From assembly GCA_034190875.2 (NCBI GenBank), contig CM067356.1:59258325-59322324 (forward strand): DNA of 64,000 bases. Reading direction: 5' to 3'. Positions 47,241 to 60,894 of this stretch are shown piece after piece. The notes beneath the pieces are model-generated. The model had not been told where the DNA came from, made no database searches, and saw only the letters and a list, made by a program, of their open reading frames with translations. Source of the stretch: Urechis unicinctus. Lineage: Eukaryota; Annelida; Polychaeta; Xenopneusta; Urechidae. The first letter of the stretch is position 1, and each line of letters starts with the position of its first letter. The translations under genes were made by a program, and so were the position numbers.

Positions 47241-47960
47241 TTGTCTCGTGTTACAGGTCACAATTTCAACATATTTTTTCGAAATTATTTTAAACTTTTG
47301 TGTGTCAGGTCGCAATTTTCAACATATGTTCGATTTCTTTTTTAAATAGGTGTTATACAAGCGCAGAACCCGGAGGTTTTATTTTGACCTTGTTTGTTTG
47401 TAAAAAAATTTCATCGAAACAGGTCACAATTTTGGATTTTTTTGTTGAAATTTGTACTTGTTGTCTCGTAATACAGACCGCAGTTTTCAAGATATGTTCG
47501 AAATATTTTTGTTTATTGGAAGGTGTAGATAATGCGCAGAACCCAGAGTCTTGGATTTTCCCTTGACCTCAAATCACGGAGTGCGGTCAATAATGACAGA
47601 GCAAATCTGCACAGAAACCAGTATAACAAGTCAAAGAAATTTGAGTTCGCCAAGTTCCCTCATGTACCCTTGGGCCTCTTGCGTTTAACGTTGGTTAGCT
47701 TCTAAATAAATGTCTAAGTTTGGTTGTCTCTGATACCAGGCGATTTTTTTCAATGGAAGTTCTTTTTTACCTTGACCTCAAACTAAGGTCAAGGTTTGTG
47801 GGTTTGTGTGTTGGTTTGTAAGCATTTTTTTGACACCCGATACAGATCGCAATTTTTTGAAATTTCTTTGAATTGTTTATTTTTATTTCGAAGGTCTCGA
47901 TAATGCGCAGAACTCAAATGTTTTGTCATGACCTTGACCTGTAACTAAGGTCAAGGTAGT
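47240..47960. repeat. Diverged repeat family, irregular period
   Basis: Several diverged copies of a module containing caggtcacaattttcaacat, then tgttcgaaat, then gcgcagaaccc and ttgacct, at irregular spacing. A linked block (acgttggttagcttctaaat) at about 47690 also occurs at about 44894, so at least part of it is interspersed. Confidence 0.6.
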
Positions 47961-48559
47961 CGAAAAAGTTAAAAAGTATATCTAATAATGGTCGGATCGT
48001 TTAATAAAAACTCATTTCAATTGCAAACTTTTTTTAAATATATGTCAATGCATCAAACCAATAGTTTTCCCAAGCGCCCCAGGGTTGATTTATAGTGATA
48101 TCAGTCCAAAAGTATTGTTTTACAAAATTTTTCAGTCGCTTATAAAATCGACAATATGTGATCAATGATCATAAAAATTTGGACAAATGTTGTATGGGGC
48201 AGCGTCGAACGCATTTTTAAGTTTTTTTTATTGATGTCGATGAAGTCATTTCTGGTAACGAGCAAAAATAATTAATTCAGCAGCGGAAGTTAACACGTCG
48301 TTATTCCGTTATTGATTGTCGTATCGTAAAAAAAATCGGGGAGTACAAAGGTCATCGCTGCGCTCTGCTCGCCTCATCGGCATGAAGTCAAGTATGGTAC
48401 GCCGCGGTAATATTTAAAAAGGAAGCTGTTCCTTGAGTCGGCCATATCATTGTAAATCAGTCATGGCACGGACAACATGATTTCTTTCATAAATTTGAGC
48501 GCTTATAAAATCATCAATATACGTGTAATGGTCACAAAAATTGGTTGAAATGTTGTTGC

Positions 48560-49800
48560 CATTTTTGTGTGTATTCGTGGGTGAGTGAGTGACATTTTGC
48601 CTGAAAGTGTGTGAGTGAGTGAATGATTTTGTGCGTATTAGTGAAAAAGTGAGTAAGTGAGTAAGTGTGCGTAGCAGTGAGTGAATGAGTGAGTTGGTGA
48701 GTGTGTTTGTTTATAGTGAGTGAGAGTTTGTGCGTGCTAGTGAGTGAGTGACTGAATGTGAGTAAGTGAGTTTGTGCGTATTAGTAAGTGAACGAGTTAT
48801 GTATGTGTGTGTTAGTGTGTGAGAGTGAAGTTGTTAGTTAGTAGTGCAGTTGTGAGGTGTTTGTAAGCATAGTGAGTGAGTGAGTGTTTAGTGAGTGGGT
48901 TTGTGCGTGGTAGTGAGTGAATGAGTGAGCTGGTTAGTATGTGCGTGTTAGAGAGTGAGTGAAATTGTGCGTGCTAGTGAGTGAGTGAGTGTGTGCGTGC
49001 GTGCTAGTGAGTTTGTGATGTGCGTGTTAGTGAGTGAGTGAAATTGTGAGTGCTAGTGAGTGAGTGTGTGTGTTAGTGAGTGAGTTTGTGCGTGCGTGGT
49101 AGTGAGTGAGTGTGTGTGTTAGTGAGTGAGTTTGTGCATGCGTGGTAGTGAGTGAATGAGTGAGTCAGTGAGTGTGTGCGTGTTAGTGAGTGAGTGAATG
49201 AGTGAGTTGGTGAGTGTGTGCGCGTTAGTGAGTGAGCGAGTGAGTGACTGAGTGCATGTGATAGTAAGTGAGTGAGTGCGTGCGTTTTTATTGAGCGTGT
49301 GCGTGAGTGTGTGCGAGATAGTGAATGAGTAAGTTTGTACGTGTTAGTGAGTTAGTGAGTGAGTTTTTGCGTGTTAGTGAGTGAGTGAATGAGTGAGTGA
49401 GTGATTTAGTGGGTGTTAGTGAGTGAGTGAATGAGTGAGTGAGTGATTTTGTGGGTGTTAGTGAGTGAGTGAATGAGTGAGTTGGGGAGTGTGTGTGTTA
49501 ATGAGTGAGTAAGTGAGTATGTTTGTGCGTCATAGTGAGTGAGTGTGTGCGTGTTAGTGAGTGTATGCATGAGTGTGTGCGAGTAAGTGAGTGAGTGAGT
49601 ATGTGCGTGTTAGTGAGTGAGTGAGTGAGTTTATGCGTGTTTAGTGAGTGAGTGAGTGAGTTCATGCGTGTTATTTGGGAGTGAGTGAAGTGTGAGTAAT
49701 GGAGGTAAGTAAGGGTGAGTGAGTGCGTGAGTGAGAGAGTGAATGAAAGAATTTGTGCGGGTTAAGGGATCAAAAGGGTGAGTGAATGAGGTAATACACC
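48560..49800. repeat. GTGA/GTGAGT-rich low-complexity array
   Basis: About 1.2 kb of gtgagtgag interspersed with gtgcgtgttagt units, with no fixed period. Confidence 0.92.
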
Positions 49801-49829
49801 AGAGGGGATTGGCTAATAAGATGGTTAGT

Positions 49830-50680
49830 GGATTGAGGAGAGAGTGAATGTCGTAAGGCGGGGGAGTGAATGTTAATAAAGGCGGGGGGATGTTATAAGT
49901 GAATGAATGTTATAAGGCAGGGGATTAGTGAATGTCATAAGACAGGGGATAAGGGGGGGGGGATTAGTGAATGTCATAAGGGGGGGGGGGATTAGTGAAT
50001 GTCAAGGCAAGGTGAATGTCATAAGGGGGGGATTAGTGAATGTCATAAGGGGGGGGATTAGTGAATGTCATAAGGCGGGGGAAGTGAATGTTATAAGGGG
50101 GGATTAGTGAATGTTATAAGGCGGGGGATTAGTGAATGTCATAAGGGGGGGGATTAGTGAATGTCATAAGGCGGGGGATTAGGATTAGTGATAAGGGGGG
50201 GGGGATGTTAGTGAATGTTATAAGGGGGGGTTTGGTGAATGTTATAAGGGGGGGATAATGTGTTTATAAGGGGGGGGGGGGATTAGTGAATGTTATAAGG
50301 GGGGGGGATTAGTGAATGTCATAAGGCGGGGGATTAGTGAATGTCATAAGGGGGGGATTAGTGAATGTCATAAGGGGGGGGGATTAGTGAATGTCATAAG
50401 GCGGGGGATTAGTGAATGTCATAAGGCGGGGGATTAGTGAATGTCATAAGGCGGGGGGATTAGTGAATGTCATAAGGGGGGGGGGGAGTGAATGTCATAA
50501 GGCAGGGGGATTAGTGAATGTCATAAGGCAGGGGATTAGTGAATGTCATAAGGGGGGGATTAGTGAATGTTATAAATGTCATAAGGCGGGGGGGGGATTA
50601 GTGAATGTCATGAGGCGGGGGGATTAGTGAATGTCATAAGGCGGGGGGGGGGGGTATTAGTGAATGGACAGATAAGTGCA
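49830..50680. repeat. ~25-bp G-rich satellite
   Basis: About 30 copies of gggggattagtgaatgtcat plus aagg, with variable G-run lengths. The G runs could form quadruplexes, and their length variation may partly be assembly noise. Confidence 0.9.
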
Positions 50681-50689
50681 GGAGTGAGT

Positions 50690-53600
50690 TAGTAAGTGAT
50701 CGAGTAAGTGAGTAGGTGACTGGGTGGACGAGTGAGTGAACGGGTAGGTCAGTGAATGTATATGTGATTGTGCGTGAATGACAAAGTGCACCGATGCAAT
50801 TACATTCGAAACGGTGGCGGGTTAGAGTTTCAACAAGCTTGAGTTAACCGTTTTTTGTTCAGAGCAAAAACGTGATGTCAATAAAGTTATTGGCGACACA
50901 ACAGACAATGGCACAATGAAACAGCGGACGCTAATATTGATCGCCTGCCAATCACATGAGCCACATCTTCATTGCGTCAACATTTCTATGTTTGTTGAAG
51001 ACCGAGCAATTTACATATGTTCTACTAGTACTTTGCTCTACGCATAGAAAACGATGATTTTGGTTGAACTATGAAATCTTCATTCAATTGCGCACGTCCT
51101 TCCCACAATCCTACACTCTGGCTCCTTATGAAAAGCTACGCGATAACCCTATCTGTCATATAGACGGATTTTTTGTTTTGTTATACCAAGAGATTTCCTG
51201 TAAAGCTTACCCAGTTCACTTGATAAAAATAAGCCACGATGCATAAAGGACTCCCTCCTTTAGCTACTCTTGCCCTGCTTGGTATGCTGAAGACCTTCTC
51301 TGCAGCACCTAAAATCTATGTTATATATCCAAATCAGTAGCTAGCAATTGAGCGGACATGACAATTTATGAGCACGGGAAAAGAATTCAGCGAAGAGCCG
51401 CTGTTCGTCATACACCATCAGCTGAAACTCGACCGCGGTGATCTGGTGAGATGGGTCAGAGGACGACCATTTTATCGGCAGCATGCGCAGTCCTTTGTCG
51501 TTCATTTTATATGTGTAGTCCTCTGTTGAATGCAGCGTGCGCTGTCCTCTCGCTTTCAGTTGCTATCATCAATGCTGATTATTTAATGATGGTGGCTATT
51601 CAACCAACCAACACCACAACCACATCATCAACGAGCATTGCCTGGATAAGTTCAGAGGCTGATTAAGATAATTGAATTATAGAGGTGAGAGGTTTATTGG
51701 GATAAAATGCGGACACCTGCTTGACAGCAACACCTGTTCATTTTCAACCATTTCTGTGTACTAAACCTATATACGAATGAATAACCAAGTAAACTTCAAT
51801 ACAGAACTTTAAATACTCGAAATCTGAAGATTAATACTGCCTTCATTTGATGAAGTATATAAACATGTTTCCAACTTCTGACTGAACTCATGGCGTCGCA
51901 TCTGTGTGATTTTGTAAGGTCATGGCGTCGTATCAGCGCGATAGGTTAAAGTCATCGCGTCGTATCAGTATGATGTGTTAAAGTCATGGCGTCGTATCAG
52001 CTTGATGTGTTAAAGTCATCAAATGAAAGAGAGCAAAACAATAATCCAATACCTAGTAGCCCATGTATCTATACAAAAATGAATTCCTGCTAATTCCATA
52101 TCTTTGTTGTCAGCGTTTTTATGTCGTGAAGGATTGAAAAATGTCCACACGGTGATAGCATACCCTTTTAGTGGGCGTGATCATTTTATTTGGATTTGAT
52201 TCACAGCGTCATCAGGTTAATTATCACTCGATTACCCCATTTCGAATGTATTTGTAAACGTTTCGTTGATCTAATGGGTATGAAACCACGAAGCACATGG
52301 CAGTTACATTGTGGCATCTTAATGCAATCAGATTTTAAATTTAACTTTCCAGACACATTTTGTAATCAATCACTCGTCATTACAAACGTGGTTGCCTACT
52401 AACGTGAGATTAACGGGGCTAGGACGTCACATCGCCATGCCACCTCACTGTCACGTTTGTGCCGAGTGACAGTCACGTAGTGTACTAGCTAGGGCCTGGG
52501 CAAATCGTTCCCATCAAATTTTACTCGACCACCAACTCAAAATGTTTGGCTAATGTCAGCTCTCGCTTGTAGTGGGGCCGGCCGCCAACAACCATGTGGA
52601 CGCATAGAGAACGTGTTTTTGTGATAGGCAGACGATCAATACAAACGTCCGCGGTTTCTATGTGCCATTGTGTGTGTTGTCACGAACAACTTTATTTCCT
52701 CTGCGTTATGAGTCTATGCTTATGGTTAGTTGCATCGCAAAATTTAACGGTTGTTGATGACGTCATTTCCCGTTGCAAAAGCATCAAGCTTTTCAAAATA
52801 TGACACAAGTTCAATAATTGATACCTCCATGCTTTTGAATTGGAATTTTTCCAACATTTTTGATCATTAACATATCCATATGCGTCATCTGTAATCACAT
52901 TCTCCATAGCGAGGCTGGTCGTCCTCTACACACCTCTGCCGCACCCTATATTGGCATTGGGGCTCCGAGCCCCGTCGCGCGCTTCGTGAAGCGGGCAGTT
53001 TCGGTTTCGATGTGAAGTTTTGGCAAATGAGCTGACTAATGTTTTTGTTTGTAACTGCCCGAGCCCACTTTATACATTGGGAAGTTGAATATGTGACTAA
53101 GAAACCATTTATATTTTTATGTCTGGGCAATAATGAATCCTTCATTCTTTTTCCATACAAAGTCGGTAAATCGGTGATGACACACAGAAGGCTTTGTTGT
53201 GTTGTTTTGAATATTTGAACCGAAGCGCTCACACGAACAGTGCCACTGCCGATTACGCAAAATAGAATATATATGCAGAATATATATGTAGAAATGTAAC
53301 CATTTATGGCTCGTATAGTGCTGTGAGTAGATAAATGGGGTAAAAATCACACATACTTATTACATGTCACAATAAAGATGATTTATTCGAAGCGTATTAT
53401 TATCTTGGGGCAAAAATTGTCCCACGGATAACGCCGGGCTCGCAACAATATGCTGTAATAATATATTTCTAGAAAATGTCTATCGCTTGGGCTGAAAAAC
53501 GAAACCAGAAGAAAAGTAAACATATTTCATTTACGCCCAGCCATTAAAAGCTAGATGGTCGTTGCAGTCAAGTGAGCTTTGGGAAAGTCGACAAGCGAAA

Positions 53601-54220
53601 CTGTCAGCCGCCTGAGCTGACAATCGAAACAAACAGAACAGTAAACATATTGCGTTGCTTCATGTTTTTAAACATCTTTCATTGTCTGCTTTACGTGGTA
53701 CTGAATGCGACCCTTAGCACCAAATAAGCTGGTAAAGTATATGCAATGTTTACGGTAGATCTGATTGTCTCAGATCTTAATTGAGGATCGATCATTTCCC
53801 GGCTCCTTAAAAATCGTGGTATCAGTTAAAAATTTTGAGAAAATTCTGTCGAAGCATGTCAGTGACATGATTAGTTGCATCGTAAAATTTCATGGGTGAT
53901 GATGACGTCATTTCCGGTCGCGATTGCATCAAAATTTATAAAAATGTTTAGAGGTCAAGCTTCTGTTTGACCTCTGAGTGTGTTCTTGTAAGTCAAGTTT
54001 CTGTCGAATCAATCAAGCGCATCATTTTAGCGTCCAGGTCGGGAAGCAGATCACATGAAGAAAGGGGAAACAGGACACGGTGTCAAGATTGGGTAAAAAG
54101 CATCCCATTGATGACAGCATGAAAGAGCGACTAAGTGCATGGATGGTTTAAGAAATAAGTAATCAGCCACCAAATGACGCCATAAGTTAGGGAGCAAGCG
54201 GGTGACTTAGTGCAAGTGAT
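50690..54220. other. Gene-poor stretch
   Basis: No supported gene. A degenerate tandem repeat of about 33 bp in four copies lies at 51885-52020 (catggcgtcgtatcag). The remainder is AT-rich with isolated short frames. Confidence 0.55.
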
Positions 54221-54224
54221 TGAG

Positions 54225-54740
54225 TGAGTTAATGAATGAGTGGGTAGTTCAGTGTGAGTGAGTGAGTGAGTGAGTGAGTGAGTGAGTGAGTGAGTGAGTG
54301 AGTGAGTGAGTGAGTGAGTGAGTGAGTGAGTGAGTGAGTGAGTGAGTGAGTGAGTGAGTGAGTGAGTGAGTGAGTGAGTGAGTGAGTTTGTGGGTGATAG
54401 AGCGAGTGAGTGAGTAAGAAGTTCAGTATGAGTGAGCGAGTGAGTGAGTGACTGGTGAGTGGGTGAGTAGCTACGTGTGAGTGGGTGAGTAGTTACGTGT
54501 GAGTGGGTGAGTAGTTACGTGTGAGTGGGTGGGTAGTTATGTGTGAGTGGGTGGGTAGTTATGTGTGAGTGAGTGAGTGACTTGATGAGTGAGTTAGTGA
54601 GTTGTTAAGTGGATAGTTAGGTATGGACGAGTGAGTGAGTTGGTGGGTGGGTACGTAAGTGTGAGTGAGTGAGGGAGTGAGCGAATTAATGAGTGAGTTA
54701 TGGAGTAGTTAAGTCGGTAGTTAGGTATGAGCGAGGGTCA
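54225..54740. repeat. (GTGA)n array
   Basis: A perfect core of about 130 bp (54257-54386), then degenerate gtgagtgggtgagtagttac units. Confidence 0.95.
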
Positions 54741-54759
54741 TGTATGTCATTGTGATTAA

Positions 54760-57045
54760 CTTAGCAACAGGGCAATGGCTGATGTGTTTATACTAACAGG
54801 CTGTGGGAGCAAGCGGAGAAAAGCTCGTGTTGACGATTTCGTCAACGACGGTTCATTGTGCAATTGGAAAACATTTCACGGAAAACCTATGCGAAAGTAC
54901 AGGCAGAGTTTTGAAGCTAGCCCTTCACTAAACGATAATATTAAACACTCGAGCGAATGTGAATAGTTGAATAAATTACGCAGCTAGAAAAACATGTTAC
55001 AACATGAATAGGCCCGCTACACGCTCGATATTTTGCACTCTTGCCGAAGAGTACATCATGCCAAACAAAAGAAGAGCCGCAGTAGATCGTGATAATTTCA
55101 GAGCCTTCATTGATCATCTTACGTATGTCGTTGATGTCAGTAGAGAGTCGCGCCTTCTGCTGTTCAAGTCATGTTCGTCACGTCCTCTTGACGAAGGAAA
55201 CAACACCACTCTGAACAGCATGCTACATACATTCCTTTGGTGCTATTCACTTTGTGTCCTTTGCTGCTATTCACTTCTGCTTTGTCCTACAGCTCTATCA
55301 TGCTTTGATTAATACATCTCTATTATGCTTCGATTAATAGATCATCCTATCTGTATAATACTTCCCAGCTTTTTAATATGGAAAAGTTTGATTAAACATC
55401 TCTATTATGTTTGATTAATAGATCACCCTGTATATACCCTCAAAAAAGTATTAAACTGTTTACGCCCTCGGTGGTCGTTCGGTGTGCATTATAAGGGACA
55501 ACGCTGGGCGAGTTAACCGCAAGGGGCTTTTTCAAACTCAAAGGAATGTAGAGAGTAGGCACTTAGAGCGATGTTGTTTCCTTCGTCAGAAGTGACCAGT
55601 GGGACCATCCTTCACCTGACTTGAATAGCGGCGTGGTTATCAACTGACTGACCCTCACTCATACCAAACTACCAACTTAACTACTCCATAACTCACTCAT
55701 TAATTCGCTCACTCCCTCATACTTAAGTACCCACCAACTCACTCCCTCATCCATACTTAACTATCCACTTAATGACTTATATCACATGATTAATGTAGAT
55801 GTAGCTGAAAGCTAGTCACGACTTCTTGCAGGGGAGGGAGGGAGGGAGGGCAGGGAGGCAGAGGGAGGCAGGGAGGCAGGGAGGGAGGGGGAGGGAGGGA
55901 GGGAGGGAGGGAGGGAGGGAGGGAGGCAGGGGGAGATGTATCGTGTGCTTAGGCCCATCCTTGGGATAGAATGGAACTTTTATTTTGCATGTTATTCAAC
56001 TATTAAAGTTTGTGTACGCAGCACGACCAATCGAGACTTCAAAGACTCGATATATTATCAAGGAGAAAGGAGGAGCGTTTTATCACTTGAGTGCCGATGC
56101 TCTGTTGTGTTCCATCGGCACAAACCGAGGGGGGCGAAATCGTCTACACGTTGACCATAGGCCAGTATCTAAGGTCATCACATGGTATAAGCAACTGTGT
56201 TTAACGATGTTTTTAAGCTCCTCAAAATGACTAACTGACCATCCCTTTTCTGCTAAGTTCGCATAGTATAATCATTATCTCACAGACCTGGTCGATTGAT
56301 TGTAATGCTTATATCACAGACATGGTCGATTCATTGAAATGCCTATCTCTCAGATATAGGCGAAAGATTGAAATGCTTATGTCACAGACATGGTCGATTG
56401 ATTGTAATGCTTTTCTCACATGCATGGTCGATTGATTGTAATGCTTGTGATTTTGAAACTACAAGCGTAATAGAGGAACCTGTTTTGGTGGTGATGAAAT
56501 CTGGACCTATGATGTTGATGATCTCTTTTTGAACGATGATAGGGTTTATTTTGACTATGTTAAGTTTGTTGCTAAGCATATTGACTTTAACAGTTTGTGG
56601 GTGGGGAGAGGTGGGGGGTCATTTTTTGTTGTTTGCGAAGGAGTGTGTGAGATGATTCATGTGATCGTTTTCTTTTAAGGGGCAATTGTTCTTTCGAGGA
56701 CCCGTCCATTGAGATGTCTGGCGAGGACAAGCAAGAGGAATATAGTTTTTGAGGTGAAGTTGTAGTCAGGGGGTTGTCAGAGCGAGGCTCTAGGCTGTTG
56801 ATGGATAGAGGGCTGTTCATGATAGAGGGGATTGGGATGCATGATATATGAAAAAACCTCACAAATTGAAAGGTGCCGTTTTACTAAAATAAGGAAATGG
56901 TGATTGAATAGTAAATTAACTAAGGGGTAAAAACAGAACAAAGGGGAAAAGGCTTAACAGTTTGATGAAGGTAATCCCAACACTAATCCGATACACATAT
57001 TTATATTTATGTATATATATCAATACATATACAGATATTTATATG
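54760..57045. other. Gene-poor stretch with short arrays
   Basis: Includes a GGGA-rich purine tract at about 55828-55935 and five copies of a 34-bp unit (cacagacatggtcgattgat) at about 56280-56450. Short frames at 54775-54966 and 55004-55312 show no recognisable domain. Confidence 0.55.
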
Positions 57046-57047
57046 TA

Positions 57048-57055
57048 TTTATACA

Positions 57056-57087
<32 letters not shown>

Positions 57088-57693
57088 CATACATACATAC
57101 ATACATACATACATACATACATACATACATACATACATACATACATACATACATACATACATACATACATACATACATACATACATACATACATACACAT
57201 ACATACATACATACATACACATACATACATACATACATACATACATACATACATACATACATACATACATACATACATACATACATACATACATACATAC
57301 ATACATACATACATACATACATACATACATACATACATACATACATACATACATACATACATACATACATACATACATACATACATACATACATACATAC
57401 ATACATACATACATACATACATACATACATACATACATACATACATACATACATACATACATACATACATACATACATACATACATACATACATACATAC
57501 ATACATACATACATACATACATACATACATACATACATACATACATACATACATACATACATACATACATACATACATACATACATACATACATACATAC
57601 ATACATACATACATACATACATACATACATACATACATACATACATACATACATACATACATACATACATACATACATACATACATACATACA

Positions 57694-57722
<29 letters not shown>
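57048..57722. repeat. (ATAC)n microsatellite
   Basis: About 670 bp of near-perfect catacatacata, open in all three frames on each strand. It directly abuts the 5' LTR. Confidence 0.97.
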
Positions 57723-57723
<1 letters not shown>

Positions 57724-57724
<1 letters not shown>

Positions 57725-58318
57725 GTGGCGTAAGCGGGTTTCCGCGCTAAACTGCTTCCCGCTCTAGGTGGGGGGTCGTGTCGCGCAGTAAATGATGTGT
57801 GATATATTTGGTTTCATTGGTTGCGCTTGTGTCTTAATGTACTTTTGTATTGATGTTTCCTGTGTATGTATATTAATGTTTCCTGTGTATATTGATGTTT
57901 CCTGTGTTTTTATATAATGTATAACTTGTATAATATTTTAATGTCTATGCGCTTATTATGATGTAAACATTTCGCATGGATTACCGCGTGGTCACGTGAC
58001 TTTGTATATATAAGCTGGGGCATCTTCCGCAGCGAAGTAGATAGCATTTTCGTAGCCTGAATAAAGACTTGTACTTTTGTCAAGAACGCCTTAATGAAGT
58101 TTTACTGGTGAGTTCTATTCAGTGGAACTATATATTGCGGGTATTTCAGTCAGTCAGGGTTGTCTGGAGGTTCTGTAAAGCGGGACCTCAAAAATGGCAC
58201 AGACTGTCTCGATTTATCGGTAATAATAGTTTCGGGCTGAGTCAGAACTAGTGAAGCTAACCCGCGAAAGTCTTATAACAATCCCATTTCGCTATTTAGA
58301 AACCACTCGCACGCTACA
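57724..58318 (+). repeat. 5' LTR
   Basis: Begins TGTGGCGTAAGCGGG and probably ends CTACA at 58318 (TG...CA), 595 bp. It contains tatatataagctgggg at about 58003-58018, a likely TATA box, and cctgaataaagac at about 58057-58069, a polyadenylation-type signal near the start of R. Its first 490 bp match 60895-61372. Confidence 0.85.
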
Positions 58319-58322
58319 AAAC

Positions 58323-58339
58323 TGGTGGCAGCGGTGGGA
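58323..58339 (+). promoter_or_regulatory. Primer-binding site
   Basis: tggtggcagcggtggga begins 4 bases after the LTR. Its complement ends in CCA, as expected for a tRNA 3' end (a tRNA-Leu type is likely, not verified). Confidence 0.7.
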
Positions 58340-58480
58340 TGTGTTATTGTATTGGAACCTTTTATAGGAGGTTTCAAATCAGATAGACTTTTGTCGTTTT
58401 GAGCTTGTTGGAAACCAGTCATTTGCGTTAGTTGTCGTGACTGCGTCATTGCGTGTCTCAAAATTTTTTCTGCTTCTAAC

Positions 58481-60664
58481 ATGAGTGTTAGTGATAGTCC
58501 TGTCCCTTCAGAGGGTCGGCATAGATTCTCTAGAGGAGAATTAGATAGCTCGGGTGCTACCTCACTAAGTCCATGGGACCTTCCTGTTGGAGCTGTGCAA
58601 CGTGTTGGACCTGCCCGAGGACCTATCTTAAGCAGTTGTGTCGAAAATTGGCCAGAGATTAGGACTCAGTCTCCTAGGACCTTGACTTGTGTGCTGCCCC
58701 CTTAGTGCCTGCTAGGAGGGAGATCAAAAGACCCCCTACCTATGATGGTAAATCAAGCTTCAGGGATTATCTGACTCAGTTTGAGTTGATTGCCCAAATG
58801 AATGATTGGAATGAGAAAAGTAGTGGCTTAGAGTTGGCAACCAGTCTGAGTGGGGCAGCTCAGAGCATACTGTGTGATATGGATGTAGAACTCAGAGGTA
58901 ATTATGCGGCTCTAACTCGCACACTCATGGCTAGGTTTGAGCCTGACATTCAGTCGGAGGTTTACAGAGCTCAAATGAAAGGCAGGGTCAGGTGTAGGTC
59001 AGAACCGCTCAATGAGCTTGGGCAAGACATAAAGAGGTTGGTCAGATTGGCTTATCCCTCAGCTGGCAGTGACATCAGGGAAGTTCTAGCTAGGGACTGT
59101 TTCATGGATTCTTTGGAGGATCTAAATATGGAGTTGTTTGTATTTTCAAGCGAAGCCAAGAAACATAGATGAGGCACTGAAGTCGGCGCAAGAATATGAG
59201 GCTTTTCTGGTTGGACGTGCGCTTAGAACAGGTGGCCATAAGCCACAAAATGCACGTGTGAATTGGGAGGCAATTAGCTGTAAGCGTAGCCCTGTAGATG
59301 AGCTAAGAACTGAGTTGGCACATGTTAAAGGGCAGCTAGATCGGTTGTGTCAGAGTACTAACATTTCAGGTTCTCAGAAGACAAGGGTTGGTAAGGTGAC
59401 TAGTAGTTGCCACTACTGTGGCCGAAAAGGGCATTTTGTTGCCAAATGCTTTAGGAAGCTAAAGGATGAAAGGAAGAATCTACGAGCCCGTCGAGTGGAG
59501 CTTCGAAGCACCACTACCAGAGACACGGTTAAAAGTGACAAGTCTTCCTCCTCCTCCACAGTGTCAGGGGATAGTGATGAGGCTTTGGTACGTCTCCACC
59601 CGCCACGCGATGCACCCAAAAAGGGTGCAGCTGATTCCAATGGCAAACCTGAGCCTATCATGGTCAGCAAACCTCGAGTCTCCATTGTGCCTGACCTACA
59701 GACAGACAAGCTGGTAGTGTCTGTGCCATGTAGCAAGCATGTGGTTATTGGAAAGGTGACCGGTAGTTGCCACTACTGTGTGGCCGAAAAGGGCACTTCG
59801 TTGCCAAATGCTTTAAGAAGCTGAGGGATGAGAGGAAGAAGCGACGAGCCCATCGAGTGAAACTTCAAAGCACCCATGCCCAGAGACACGGTTGAAAGCG
59901 ACAAGTATTCCTCCTCAGCAGTGTTGGGGGATAGTGATGACGCATCAGGGTGTCCCTACTCACCACGCGATAAACCAAAAAGACTGCAGCTGCTCTCTCC
60001 AATGCCAAACCTGACCCTGTCATGGTCAGCAAACCTCGCGTTTCCATTGTGCCTGACCTACAGACAGACAAGCTGGAAGTGCCTGTGCCATATAGCAAGC
60101 ATGTGGTTTTTGCCTGCTATAGTCACTCAGGACATGCCTAGTTCTGTGCATGAGCCCAGTGTGATGGGTCAGCCCATTGTGATCAATGAGAGTTGTGTGG
60201 CCACTCCGCCAGCGCCGCCACCTCCTCCAGGTGGGGGAATGCTCACCAGACTACCCATGCCACCCTACTTCACGCACAGTCCCATGAAGCATGTTGGGGA
60301 GTTTGATGGTGATAGGGAGAGGACCCCCTACAGTGATGGTTCGGGAGCTGACACCCCTCGCAGGAGACCCAGTATCCGTGATCTTTCACACACGCCACCT
60401 GGTGGTGACTCGTCAGACTCGAATGGAAATAGCAGTGATGACAAGTATCCTGGAGTGAAGGGTGTAATAAGTGATGCTCACAGCAGAGATGGGGGGGCCT
60501 CCGACTGCAGCCACACCACCACCACGGAAACTGAAGAAGATCCACCCATGAAGAGGGGCATGTTTGCTATTCAGAGGAGGAATCAAGAGGCTATTTGTGA
60601 CTGTGATGAGAGGTGTGTGTTGAGGTGTTTGAGATTAGTTGTCACATTGAGGTGGGCTGTGTAA
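58481..60664 (+). pseudogene. Gag polyprotein, degenerate
   Basis: Starts MSVSDSPVPSEGRHRF. A shift at about 58695 leads into the capsid-like part (REIKRPPTYDGKSSFRDYLT, then QFELIAQMNDWNEKS), typical of retrotransposon gag. A second shift at about 59145 leads to NIDEALKSAQEYEAFL and a zinc knuckle, CHYCGRKGHFVAKC (CX2CX4HX4C), at about 59408. A segment of about 360 bp carrying the knuckle is tandemly repeated: 59390-59750 against 59750-60110. In the second copy the knuckle is frame-broken (CHYCVAEKGTSLPNALRS). The last frame, 59876-60664, is Pro/Ser-rich (PPAPPPPPGGGM). The product would bind RNA and form particles; this copy cannot encode an intact one. Confidence 0.8.
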
Positions 60665-60894
60665 CCAAGCGCCATTTGTCAGAAACTTTCCGCGGCATGA
60701 ACACCAAAGCCAACCACCCGAAACTCAGCTTGAATTCTCGGCTATTAGTGGCATTTCTTTTCTTTTTGTGTTGTTGCATGAAACGTTGATGTGATTATTT
60801 CAAAACATTTTGTTTTAGTGTTGGTGTATACCGTATGTCTGTATGTGGCATGTTTGGGCCAAACACTTAGTAATGTGGGGGCAGTGTGGCGTAA

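Noticed and set aside
57020-57767. Long YIHT / MYVC frames
   Set aside because: Pure translation of an (ATAC)n microsatellite.
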